6,308 bases of DNA, from positions 1 to 6,308 of the forward strand of contig SYDZ01000105.1 of NCBI GenBank assembly GCA_005801025.1, written 5' to 3'. The notes under the pieces were generated by a model. That model was not told the DNA's origin. It saw nothing but the letters and a program-made list of their open reading frames with translations, and searched no databases. The position numbers and the translations under genes are program-made. Shown here piece after piece: positions 1 through 5,853 of this stretch; within the stretch, counting starts at the first letter, position 1, and each line of letters opens with the position of its first letter. The stretch comes from Actinomycetota bacterium (GTDB lineage Bacteria; Actinomycetota; Acidimicrobiia; Acidimicrobiales; Ilumatobacteraceae).

Positions 1-1485
1 GATTCAAACTATCTCTTCTATGTCACCTACGACGAGCAAGAACGCCCAAGTAGCGTGTGGCGCCACAAAGTAGGCACCACGGCATCAGACGACGTGCGGA
101 TCTTTGAAGAAACAGATGAGCGTTTCTATGTCGGAGTTGATCTGACGCGTAGTGGTGCATGGATCGTGATTGACGCTGACAGCAAAACATCAAGTGAATG
201 CCGTTTGATATCTGCAAGTGACTGTCTTCATGAACCAGTAGTTGTTTGCCCACGCAGCGAAAATCTTGAATACCACCTTGATCATTGGGGTGATTGCTTC
301 GTCATATTGACCAATGATAAAGCCGTTGACTTTCGCATCATGCAAGCCCCAGAAAAAGATCCCGGTACGTGGACAGAATTGATCGCCCATGTCGTGGGCA
401 ACCGCATCACTCGCGTTGAGTGCTTCGCCACCCACCTAGTAATTCACGAATGGGTCAATGCTCAGCCACAACTGAAGATTGTATTGCGCGACTATTCAAC
501 AATGCCCATTGATCTAGGACAGATGCCCCACGATGTGGACCTTGATAGCAATCCGGAGTGGGATACTCAGTGGCTACGTTTTTCAACTGAAAGCATGGTC
601 AGTCCAGCAACAGTCTGGGAACAAAATATTGTCACCGGTGAACGCAAGATGCTGAAGCGTTCACCAACGCCCAATATTGATCTCAGTCATTACGAGACGC
701 AGCGCCACTGGGCTACTTCGCTTGACGGAACGAAAGTTCCTTACGACATCGTGCGTCTCAAAAATGCTCAACCGAACGGCACTGCGCCTGCCATGGTCTA
801 TGCCTACGGAAGTTACGAGATCTCCATCCCACCATGGTTTAGTGTCGCTCGATTATCGCTCGTAGATCGCGGCTGGACATGGGTCTTGGCCCATCCTCGC
901 GGTGGTGGTGAGATGGGTCGGAACTGGTATCTCGATGGTCGCCTTGAGAATAAACGCAATACCTTCGATGATGTCAATGCAATCGCTGACGCTGTCATTG
1001 ACACCGGCTGGGCTGCAGCAGGACATATCGGTGTGCGCGGGGGTAGCGCCGGCGGTTTGATGGTTGGAGCATGTATTAACTTTCGCCCAGAGCTTTGGAA
1101 TGCAGTTGTCGCCGAAGTTCCTTTCGTGGATGTGGTGACGACAATGAGTGATCCATCCATACCTTTGACAGTCACCGAATGGGAAGAATGGGGAGATCCA
1201 CGGGTTGAGCCTTATGCGACATGCATGTTGCAGTATTCGCCATACGACAATGTGACTGCCCGCTCCTACCCAGCCATCTTCGCCACTGGTGGGCTCAATG
1301 ATCCGCGCGTTGCGTACCATGAGCCAGCTAAGTGGATAGCCAAAATCCGTTCGTTGCGAACGAATGATGCCCCTCTGCTACTTCGCACCGAAATGGGAGC
1401 TGGACATGGTGGCCCGAGCGGACGTTATGAACGGTGGCGAGAAGAAGCGCGGGTGAGCGCTTTCTTGTTATCAACTCTCACCTAA
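1..1485 (+). CDS. ptrB: Oligopeptidase B (S9A prolyl-oligopeptidase family), 5' end cut off by the window
   Basis: Serine peptidase that cleaves short peptides after basic residues; normally cytosolic, and no export signal can be judged here. The frame is open from base 1, so 494 residues are visible and the start lies outside. The first residues (YLFYVTYDEQERP, then VWRHKVG) match the N-terminal beta-propeller of the family. The alpha/beta-hydrolase domain fills roughly the last 250 residues. The catalytic triad is complete: Ser in GGSAGG at 1045-1047 (visible residue 349), Asp in LNDPRV at 1300-1302 (434), His in GAGHGG at 1405-1407 (469). The spacings of 85 and 35 residues equal those of E. 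coli PtrB (Ser532, Asp617, His652, from memory), which implies about 183 missing residues and a total near 677, normal for the family. Two acidic residues of the S1 pocket that give Arg/Lys specificity (Glu576 and Glu578 in enterobacterial enzymes) are present as Glu393 and Glu395 in TEWEEWGDP. The gene ends with TAA, 9 bases from the stop of the convergent gene, and looks unrelated in function to that operon. Confidence 0.95.
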   Translation, partial: DSNYLFYVTYDEQERPSSVWRHKVGTTASDDVRIFEETDERFYVGVDLTRSGAWIVIDADSKTSSECRLISASDCLHEPVVVCPRSENLEYHLDHWGDCFVILTNDKAVDFRIMQAPEKDPGTWTELIAHVVGNRITRVECFATHLVIHEWVNAQPQLKIVLRDYSTMPIDLGQMPHDVDLDSNPEWDTQWLRFSTESMVSPATVWEQNIVTGERKMLKRSPTPNIDLSHYETQRHWATSLDGTKVPYDIVRLKNAQPNGTAPAMVYAYGSYEISIPPWFSVARLSLVDRGWTWVLAHPRGGGEMGRNWYLDGRLENKRNTFDDVNAIADAVIDTGWAAAGHIGVRGGSAGGLMVGACINFRPELWNAVVAEVPFVDVVTTMSDPSIPLTVTEWEEWGDPRVEPYATCMLQYSPYDNVTARSYPAIFATGGLNDPRVAYHEPAKWIAKIRSLRTNDAPLLLRTEMGAGHGGPSGRYERWREEARVSAFLLSTLT

Positions 1486-1491
1486 AACGAT

Positions 1492-1518
1492 GCGCTACAG
1501 GACAACTGTCAATAGCGC
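1492..1518 (-). terminator. Candidate intrinsic terminator at the convergent gene junction
   Basis: An inverted repeat with perfect 6-bp arms, GCGCTA (1492-1497) and TAGCGC (1513-1518), encloses an inner GAC/GTC stem (1501-1503 with 1508-1510). On the minus strand the hairpin is followed three bases later by TTTT, so it could end the leftward operon. On the plus strand no T run follows. The right-hand arm overlaps the last codons and the TAG stop of the membrane-protein gene. The stem is short and the U-tract weak, so this is tentative. Confidence 0.35.
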
Positions 1519-1869
1519 CAAGGCCATCAAAACAACATTGCGCACAACATGTTCAGGACCCAATGGACGCGAACTCCACCCACCGAAACACGCGCACACA
1601 GGGCGATGGCCAAGCCGCAGTTGACGCACAATTAAAATAGTAAAAACTGCAAGAAGCAGGAGAGCAATCATCCCCGTGATCGCTGGAGCAATGTGCGCCA
1701 CCAATAACGCACCCAAGACGACCTCAAACCACGGGACAATGGGCACAAGTACGTCAGGCGTACCCAAGGCAACGGCGTCAATTGGCCAACGTTGACCACT
1801 GGCAATCTTTGAAGCACCGGCCACGCAGAACACGACCCCGACGATGACCGAAGAAATGGTGCCGAACAT
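1495..1869 (-). CDS. MauE/DoxX-like small integral membrane protein with a CxCFG motif
   Basis: A 124-residue, very hydrophobic protein with about four membrane helices (residues 3-20, 41-60, 61-82, 107-124). The pattern GASKIASG after helix 1, a P-W-F-E segment leading into helix 2 (47-49), and CACFG at residues 92-96 followed by LG..HVVRN before the last helix is typical of the MauE branch of the DoxX-like superfamily. MauE is known from methylamine dehydrogenase maturation, where it is linked to disulfide or redox handling. Many members sit beside thioredoxin-like proteins, and no such partner is visible here. The two cysteines (Cys92, Cys94) are the obvious functional residues, probably redox-active or metal-binding. 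ATG at 1869 was chosen over a TTG one codon upstream. It lies 6 bases after the stop of the flavin reductase gene with no Shine-Dalgarno sequence, which suggests translational coupling as the last gene of the operon. Family assignment is fairly secure, but the function in this setting is unknown. It could act in electron transfer to or from quinones, thiol oxidation, or handling of a sulfur compound. Confidence 0.75.
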   Translation of the reverse strand: MFGTISSVIVGVVFCVAGASKIASGQRWPIDAVALGTPDVLVPIVPWFEVVLGALLVAHIAPAITGMIALLLLAVFTILIVRQLRLGHRPVCACFGGWSSRPLGPEHVVRNVVLMALALLTVVL

Positions 1870-1875
1870 CAAAGA

Positions 1876-2391
1876 CTATTCAACGGTAGGTATTTTGACC
1901 GAAGCAACTTTGCCACGAAAGAAGACCATCGCAGCAGCAACATCGTCATTTTGGGCGAGGTTCTGAACACGACCGACGACAAAAAAATGATCACCAACTT
2001 CGTACACAACTTGAATCGTGCAATCAATCCAGCCAATGACACCGGCAAGAATCGGTGAGCCATTTACTGATGGCTTCCATTCCACACCAGAAAATTTGCT
2101 GGTTTCACCATCAGCAGGTTCTTTGGCGAATTTCCAACACAGTTCATCTTGACCATCAGCCAAAATATTGACGCAGAATTTTCCGGACTCAGAGATTGAG
2201 GGCCAACTACGCGACTGCATTCCAGGCAAGAAGCCGACCAATGGCGGATCCAAGGAAACAGAAGAAAATGAACCGATTGTCATGCCATGAGGCGCGCCCG
2301 ATAAGTCAAGCCCAGTGACTACAGTGACCCCAGTCGGAAAATGTCCCAGCACATCTCGATAGCGGCGCGGGTCGATCTGCGAATCGGTCAT
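1876..2391 (-). CDS. Flavin reductase-like FMN-binding split-barrel protein
   Basis: A 171-residue protein of the flavin reductase domain family (HpaC, HsaB, NtaB, RutF types), which uses NAD(P)H to reduce FMN or FAD, usually for a partner monooxygenase. The family pattern runs through the whole protein: FPTGVTVVT (18-26), the flavin-contacting stretch HGMTIGSFSSVSLDPPLV (35-52), KFCVNIL (71-77), GDHFFVVGRV (133-142) and FFRGKVAS (157-164). ATG at 2391 was chosen because it gives the standard N-terminus (RYRDVLGHFPTG) and has AAGGT 7 bases upstream. The same frame stays open to 2562, but that extension runs back into the reductase gene and has no family resemblance. It follows the sulfite reductase stop by 25 bases in the same operon. 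No monooxygenase is visible nearby, so its acceptor is unknown. Supplying reduced flavin for release of sulfur from organosulfonates, or acting as a general reductant, are both guesses. Confidence 0.88.
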   Translation of the reverse strand: MTDSQIDPRRYRDVLGHFPTGVTVVTGLDLSGAPHGMTIGSFSSVSLDPPLVGFLPGMQSRSWPSISESGKFCVNILADGQDELCWKFAKEPADGETSKFSGVEWKPSVNGSPILAGVIGWIDCTIQVVYEVGDHFFVVGRVQNLAQNDDVAAAMVFFRGKVASVKIPTVE

Positions 2392-2398
2392 CTCATGT

Positions 2399-2403
2399 AC
2401 CTT
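2399..2403 (-). promoter_or_regulatory. Ribosome binding site of the flavin reductase gene
   Basis: AAGGT on the minus strand, 7 bases before the ATG at 2391. It decides the start in favour of the 171-residue form over the upstream in-frame codons that overlap the reductase gene. Confidence 0.6.
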
Positions 2404-2416
2404 AGATGTTCTGACC

Positions 2417-4204
2417 TCAGGTAGCGCACTCTGATTCGGCGACGTCGGCAACGAATGGTCCCGTTTCGTCGTAATCAGTGAAGTAACCCTCGTTCTCCTC
2501 GGGAGTTGGAATGACATCGAGGTCACGGAGTCCGTCAGCAATCTTGCTTGCGCCGCCAACACGGTTCATCCATGTCGCAAAGAGTTCTCCAGCGTTACGC
2601 TCCTCAGCGAAGCGACGCACGACTCGCGCCACTCCCTCTGGGGCTGTCTTCGCTGGAAGCCGAAGAGCCTTCTCGCCAAAGTGAATTTGCTCATCACCGA
2701 CGTGACCACCGAGCAGCAACTGATACCCCGGCAAGGAGCGACCATGAGCACGACGTTCAGCCCCAAATAAGCCAATGTCTGATGCATGGTGTTGCCCACA
2801 ACTGTTCGTACATCCCGAAATATTGATACGCACTCCGCCTACTTCAGCCAAACCCTCTTCGTCAAGGCGCTCACCAATGGCCTTGGCTAAACCGCGCGAC
2901 TGGGTGACAGCAATATTGCATGTATCGGCACCTGGGCAGGCGACCACGTCACGCGCCAACTCAGCGCCAGGACGCGCCATGCCGATTTCGTCAAGCCGAT
3001 CAAACAATTCACGTAACTGGGATTCTTGGAGATTGCGGAAAACCACGTTCTGACGATTCGACAAACGAACGTCGGCTCCAAGTGCTCGTTGAATGTTTGC
3101 AAGTGAGGCAAATTGCTCAGCGGTGATATCACCAAGGGCAGCATGAGCAACCGCAGAGACCGTGCCCTTGCCTGCACCACGGATCACACTGACCTGTTCC
3201 CAACGCGCAAAGGGATCAGACGAACGAAGAGTCACACTGACGCCTTGACCAACCTCAGACACCTCACCTGAAGTGGCCATTCCAGCGGGCGTATCGCCAG
3301 CGGCGATCACTTCTGGTGGAATGCCGCCAGGCCATGTGGACGACGCTGGCAATGTGTGACGGATTTTGATGACTCGGCGACGTACTTCTTCAATGCCGAT
3401 TTGATCGACGACCCACTTCAGTCGGGCGCGTAACTTATTGTCACGATTTCCTGTCTGTTCAAATAAGCGCAACACGGATTCAATCGTTGGCAAAAGATCT
3501 TCACGACTCGTGAAATCTTCAAGGGACTGAGCGGGGTGTGGATTGGCTCCTAAACCGCCGGCAACATAGACCCGAAAACCAACCTCTGTTGTCCCATCTT
3601 CTCGTTGACGAGTCGCACCAACGACACCAACATCGTTGAACATGGCTTGCCCGCAGTCGGTACTGCAACCCGAAAAGTTGACCTTAAATTTGCGCGGCAA
3701 ACGCTGACCTAATGGGTTGCGCACGAAGTGACGATGAACTGCTTCAGCCCAAGGGGTGACATCAAGTTTTTCGTAGGGGCAGGCACCGGCCAAGTGACAG
3801 GCCATGACGTTGCGAACCGTATCTCCACAAGCTTCACGCGAAGTCAAACCAACGGCCGCTAGACGACGCAACAAATCAGGAATGCGAGCCAACTGCACAA
3901 AGTGGAATTGGATGTTCTGACGGGTCGTAATATGCCCCCATCCACGAGAGAACTCCGTTGCTAAGACACCCATGAGTTCCATTTGTTCGGGAGTAATCGT
4001 TCCTGCGGGCAACTTGATACGAACCATCTGGTTGGTGCCGCCTTGACGCTGTCCGTACACACCGTTGTTCAGACGCATCACCCGAAAAACATCTTCTCCA
4101 ATTTCACCGCCTAGATATTGACTAATAGCGATCTCAAAGCGTTCGATATCGCGCATCTGCTCAGCATCTAAGTCTCGGGGTTGTGGTGCGGGTGCAATTG
4201 TCAT
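2417..4204 (-). CDS. sir: Ferredoxin-type siroheme/4Fe-4S sulfite (or nitrite) reductase, NirA/Sir family
   Basis: Cytosolic enzyme for the six-electron reduction of sulfite to sulfide (or nitrite to ammonia), probably fed by ferredoxin. The 595 residues form two pseudo-repeats, each a ferrodoxin-like half-domain followed by a siroheme/cluster half-domain. The catalytic cluster ligands are in the second half: Cys423 and Cys429 (CX5C, CPGADTC) and Cys465 and Cys469 (CX3C, SGCTNSC). Anion- and siroheme-binding residues in the first half align with M. tuberculosis NirA, from memory: Arg62 (R97), Arg131 (R166), Lys172 and Lys174 in LPRKFK (K207, K209). Tyr50 and Cys126 match the Tyr69-Cys161 pair that is cross-linked in NirA. 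Unusually, the first half also carries CX5C (Cys136, Cys142) and CX3C (Cys180, Cys184). Sulfite is favoured as substrate because the operon holds cysN and siroheme genes; nitrite cannot be excluded from sequence. The ATG at 4204 begins MTIAPAPQPRDLD, with GGAAAA just upstream. The length is usual for the family. Confidence 0.93.
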   Translation of the reverse strand: MTIAPAPQPRDLDAEQMRDIERFEIAISQYLGGEIGEDVFRVMRLNNGVYGQRQGGTNQMVRIKLPAGTITPEQMELMGVLATEFSRGWGHITTRQNIQFHFVQLARIPDLLRRLAAVGLTSREACGDTVRNVMACHLAGACPYEKLDVTPWAEAVHRHFVRNPLGQRLPRKFKVNFSGCSTDCGQAMFNDVGVVGATRQREDGTTEVGFRVYVAGGLGANPHPAQSLEDFTSREDLLPTIESVLRLFEQTGNRDNKLRARLKWVVDQIGIEEVRRRVIKIRHTLPASSTWPGGIPPEVIAAGDTPAGMATSGEVSEVGQGVSVTLRSSDPFARWEQVSVIRGAGKGTVSAVAHAALGDITAEQFASLANIQRALGADVRLSNRQNVVFRNLQESQLRELFDRLDEIGMARPGAELARDVVACPGADTCNIAVTQSRGLAKAIGERLDEEGLAEVGGVRINISGCTNSCGQHHASDIGLFGAERRAHGRSLPGYQLLLGGHVGDEQIHFGEKALRLPAKTAPEGVARVVRRFAEERNAGELFATWMNRVGGASKIADGLRDLDVIPTPEENEGYFTDYDETGPFVADVAESECAT

Positions 4205-4245
4205 CAGTTTTCCAATCTCGAAAGGAGGTAATACATGTGGCGTCT
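4205..4245 (-). promoter_or_regulatory. 41-base leader between the 85-aa gene and the reductase, with an anti-Shine-Dalgarno-like stretch
   Basis: This is one of the two larger gaps in the leftward operon. Read on the minus strand it contains ACCTCCTTTC (complement of 4220-4229), almost the 3' end of 16S rRNA, lying 15-25 bases before the reductase ATG. It also contains a 10-codon reading frame (ATG at 4236, MYYLLSRLEN) whose TGA overlaps the reductase ATG as TGATG. The reductase start itself has only a modest GGAAAA as ribosome binding site (4208-4213). Whether any of this regulates translation is inference; no promoter could be recognised in the gap. Confidence 0.3.
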
Positions 4246-4503
4246 TTAACGCCCGACTTCTTCGCCTGCTTCGCGCAATGCGTCATGGATTGCTCCACGC
4301 AAACGCCGAGCACTATCACTTGATAAATGAGCAACTAGGCCTGTCCCTGGACGACCCGATTCTTCGACTGTCAGAACCACTCGCGGGGTTGCATCGTCAT
4401 AATCATCGCAAATTGCGATCGCCCATGAGACTGCGGTGGCATCCTCATCACCTGGCGGGATATCACCCTGAGTCATCGGCTGATCGTCTATCGAGCGACG
4501 CAT
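4246..4503 (-). CDS. Uncharacterised 85-aa acidic protein in the siroheme/sulfite reductase operon
   Basis: I do not recognise this family. The start is ATG at 4503, one base after the cobA stop (TGAGATG on the minus strand), with GGGGAG 6 bases upstream. The next in-frame ATG, at 4476, has no ribosome binding site. The N-terminal 24 residues are polar, acidic and probably disordered (GDIPPGDEDA). Three short beta-strand-like stretches follow (VSWAIAIC at 25-32, RVVLTVEE at 41-48, GLVAHL at 55-60) and then an amphipathic helix (SARRLRGAIHDALREAGEE, 64-82). There is one cysteine, within CDDYDD (32-37), and no membrane segment or signal peptide. The tight coupling between cobA and the reductase gene, together with the ribosome binding site, argues that it is translated and not a spurious frame. 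A role as a small regulator, chaperone or cofactor-delivery partner for siroheme or the reductase is possible but unsupported by any motif. Confidence 0.72.
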   Translation of the reverse strand: MRRSIDDQPMTQGDIPPGDEDATAVSWAIAICDDYDDATPRVVLTVEESGRPGTGLVAHLSSDSARRLRGAIHDALREAGEEVGR

Positions 4504-4504
4504 C

Positions 4505-5245
4505 TCAGACTCCCCGCGCCCACACCGATGTGCCTGCACTTGGCGAGAAATCAAAAGCCGCTACTGCACCAATCACGATTGTGCTCGGTGATTCAAGCGG
4601 CGCCTCTGCCAACTCCCCCAACGTCGTACGCAACGTGCTCTGCTCAGGTCGTGTTCCATAACGCACCGCAGCTACGGGTGTATCGGCAGCAAGTCCTCCG
4701 GCCATCAACCGTTCAGCAATGACGGATCGTTCTGATACTCCCATGAGCACCACGATGGTTCCGCCAACCTTGGCTAGTGACTCCCAATCAATACCTGTTG
4801 CTCCACCTTTTTCGCGATGTCCAGTCACCACCGTGAAGCCAACCGAGACGCCACGATGTGTCACGGGAATCCCCGCGGCAGCAGGAACGCCGATGGCTGA
4901 ACTAATTCCGGGCACGACATCAAATGCGATATCAGCGTCAATCAATGCTTGCGCTTCTTCCCCACCGCGACCGAAAACATACGGGTCGTCACCTTTGAGA
5001 CGAACAACATTCAGACCTTGATTACCGAGATGCACCAACAAAGTATTAATCATCTCTTGCGGAGTCGGTTGACCAGGTTTCTTGCCAACGTCAATCAACT
5101 CAACTCCCACGCGTGCCAGATCAAGAATTGCCCGATCGGCCAAACGATCATGCACGATCACGTCGGCTTGTGCGATCAGACGCGCTGCCCTAACTGTTAA
5201 AAGTTCCGGGTCTCCAGGACCAGCGCCTACAAGATAGACGGTCAT
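4505..5245 (-). CDS. cobA: Uroporphyrinogen-III C-methyltransferase (SUMT)
   Basis: Transfers two methyl groups from S-adenosylmethionine to uroporphyrinogen III, giving precorrin-2, the branch point to siroheme and cobalamin. The 246-residue protein has the full tetrapyrrole methylase pattern: VGAGPGDPELLT (6-17), the SAM-contacting loop RLKGDDPYVFGRGGEE (82-97), VVPGISSA (110-117), GIPVTHRG (125-132), VVTGH (139-143), YGTRPEQ (197-203) and SPSTIVIGAVA (219-229). It is a stand-alone methyltransferase: no CysG-type dehydrogenase and no HemD uroporphyrinogen synthase domain is fused to it. ATG at 5245 was chosen because it starts directly at the first conserved strand (MTVYLVGAGPG) and overlaps the sirC stop as ATGA. 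A 12-residue upstream extension in the same frame lies inside sirC and resembles nothing in the family. The location beside sirC and the reductase points to siroheme as its main product. Confidence 0.95.
   Translation of the reverse strand: MTVYLVGAGPGDPELLTVRAARLIAQADVIVHDRLADRAILDLARVGVELIDVGKKPGQPTPQEMINTLLVHLGNQGLNVVRLKGDDPYVFGRGGEEAQALIDADIAFDVVPGISSAIGVPAAAGIPVTHRGVSVGFTVVTGHREKGGATGIDWESLAKVGGTIVVLMGVSERSVIAERLMAGGLAADTPVAAVRYGTRPEQSTLRTTLGELAEAPLESPSTIVIGAVAAFDFSPSAGTSVWARGV
4510..4515 (-). promoter_or_regulatory. Ribosome binding site of the 85-aa gene
   Basis: GGGGAG on the minus strand, 6 bases before the ATG at 4503 and inside the last codons of cobA. It supports the 85-residue form over the 102-residue open frame, which would overlap cobA further. 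Confidence 0.6.
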
Positions 5246-5853
5246 GTGCTGACCACCGTGTCGAGTATTTCTCGGGGGCATGACATGTGAATGTTGTGGC
5301 TTGCCAGAATCTTTTCGATGATGGGCTTCCAGTCAATATCTTCGGTGCTGCGACCATCGGCATGAATAAGTACACGCTCTTGCGCCAACTCATTCACAAC
5401 CTCTTCAAATTCTGGACCGACTAATGCTTCCAATTTCTGCCGCATCCACGAGGACAGCGCCGGACTGTTGCCGCCAGTTGACACCGTGACCATTAGGTCG
5501 CCACGTCGCACCACTGCTGGCAATGTGAAGGCGCAACGCTCAGGGTCATCGGCCGAGTTGATCCAGATACCTCGTTCTTCACAAGTGTCGTAGATCAACT
5601 GATCAAGCTCTCGGTTGCCCGTTGCAGTAATGACCAGGCGCTGCTGGTCAAGGTCTTCCAGTTCAAAAGCGCGCTGATGAATCGTGACCGCAAGCCCAGC
5701 AAATTCACTGACCACGTCTGGTGCAACCACAGTGACAATCGCTCCTGCGGCGAGGAGTTGTTCGGTCTTTCGCAAACCAATTCTTCCCGCGCCCACGACC
5801 AAGCACGACCGACCTTCAAGATTGAGGTTGATCGGGAATTGATTCTTGGTCAC
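5242..5853 (-). CDS. sirC: Precorrin-2 dehydrogenase / sirohydrochlorin ferrochelatase (SirC/Met8/CysG N-terminal type)
   Basis: Oxidises precorrin-2 to sirohydrochlorin with NAD+ and, in bifunctional members, inserts iron to give siroheme. The Rossmann fold is clear: the beta strand SCLVVGAGRIGLRK (16-29) with the dinucleotide-binding glycines, then VTVVAP (40-45) and LVITATGN (73-80). The family block WINSADDPERCAFTLPAV (97-114) contains Asp102 and Asp103, the position of the essential Asp of CysG (Asp104) and Met8p (Asp141). STGGNSPALS (125-134) is the second conserved motif. The chosen GTG start at 5853 gives 203 residues, begins with the usual FPINLNLEGR lead-in, and overlaps the cysN stop as GTGA. 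A GTG ten codons upstream (5883) is possible but lies inside cysN. No separate SirB/CbiX chelatase is visible in the window, so iron insertion may rest on this protein; a chelatase elsewhere in the genome is the alternative. Confidence 0.93.
   Translation of the reverse strand: MTKNQFPINLNLEGRSCLVVGAGRIGLRKTEQLLAAGAIVTVVAPDVVSEFAGLAVTIHQRAFELEDLDQQRLVITATGNRELDQLIYDTCEERGIWINSADDPERCAFTLPAVVRRGDLMVTVSTGGNSPALSSWMRQKLEALVGPEFEEVVNELAQERVLIHADGRSTEDIDWKPIIEKILASHNIHMSCPREILDTVVST

Noticed and set aside
853..1320. 155-aa open frame on the minus strand inside the oligopeptidase gene
   Set aside because: It lies wholly opposite the catalytic domain of a clear oligopeptidase B, has no domain resemblance, and is a shadow frame. 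The same holds for the frames at 813-1175 and 190-435.
2392..2562. 57-residue N-terminal extension of the flavin reductase frame
   Set aside because: It overlaps the reductase gene, has no similarity to the flavin reductase fold, and the ATG at 2391 has its own ribosome binding site.
2887..3180. 97-aa minus-strand frame inside the sulfite reductase gene
   Set aside because: An alternate frame of a gene whose protein is conserved throughout; no independent evidence of translation. The plus-strand frames at 2548-2826, 2775-3053 and 2920-3126 are likewise shadows.
2417..4204. Dissimilatory sulfite reductase (DsrA/DsrB) as an alternative reading of the reductase
   Set aside because: The single 595-residue chain with two fused halves, the LPRKFK and EACGD motifs, and the siroheme/CysN operon fit the assimilatory NirA/Sir type. 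No dsr genes are nearby.
4221..4249. Perfect plus-strand Shine-Dalgarno AAAGGAGGT followed by ATG at 4235
   Set aside because: The frame stops after four codons (MWRL) and no plus-strand gene follows. It is better read as the complement of the anti-Shine-Dalgarno-like stretch in the leftward leader.
4504..4554. 17-residue N-terminal extension of the 85-aa protein
   Set aside because: It would overlap the cobA end. The ATG at 4503 has GGGGAG at good spacing and sits directly after the cobA stop.
4278..4661. 127-aa open frame on the plus strand across the 85-aa gene and the cobA end
   Set aside because: No recognisable family, no ribosome binding site, and it overlaps cobA, whose conserved motifs are unambiguous. 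The minus-strand 85-aa frame fits the operon better.
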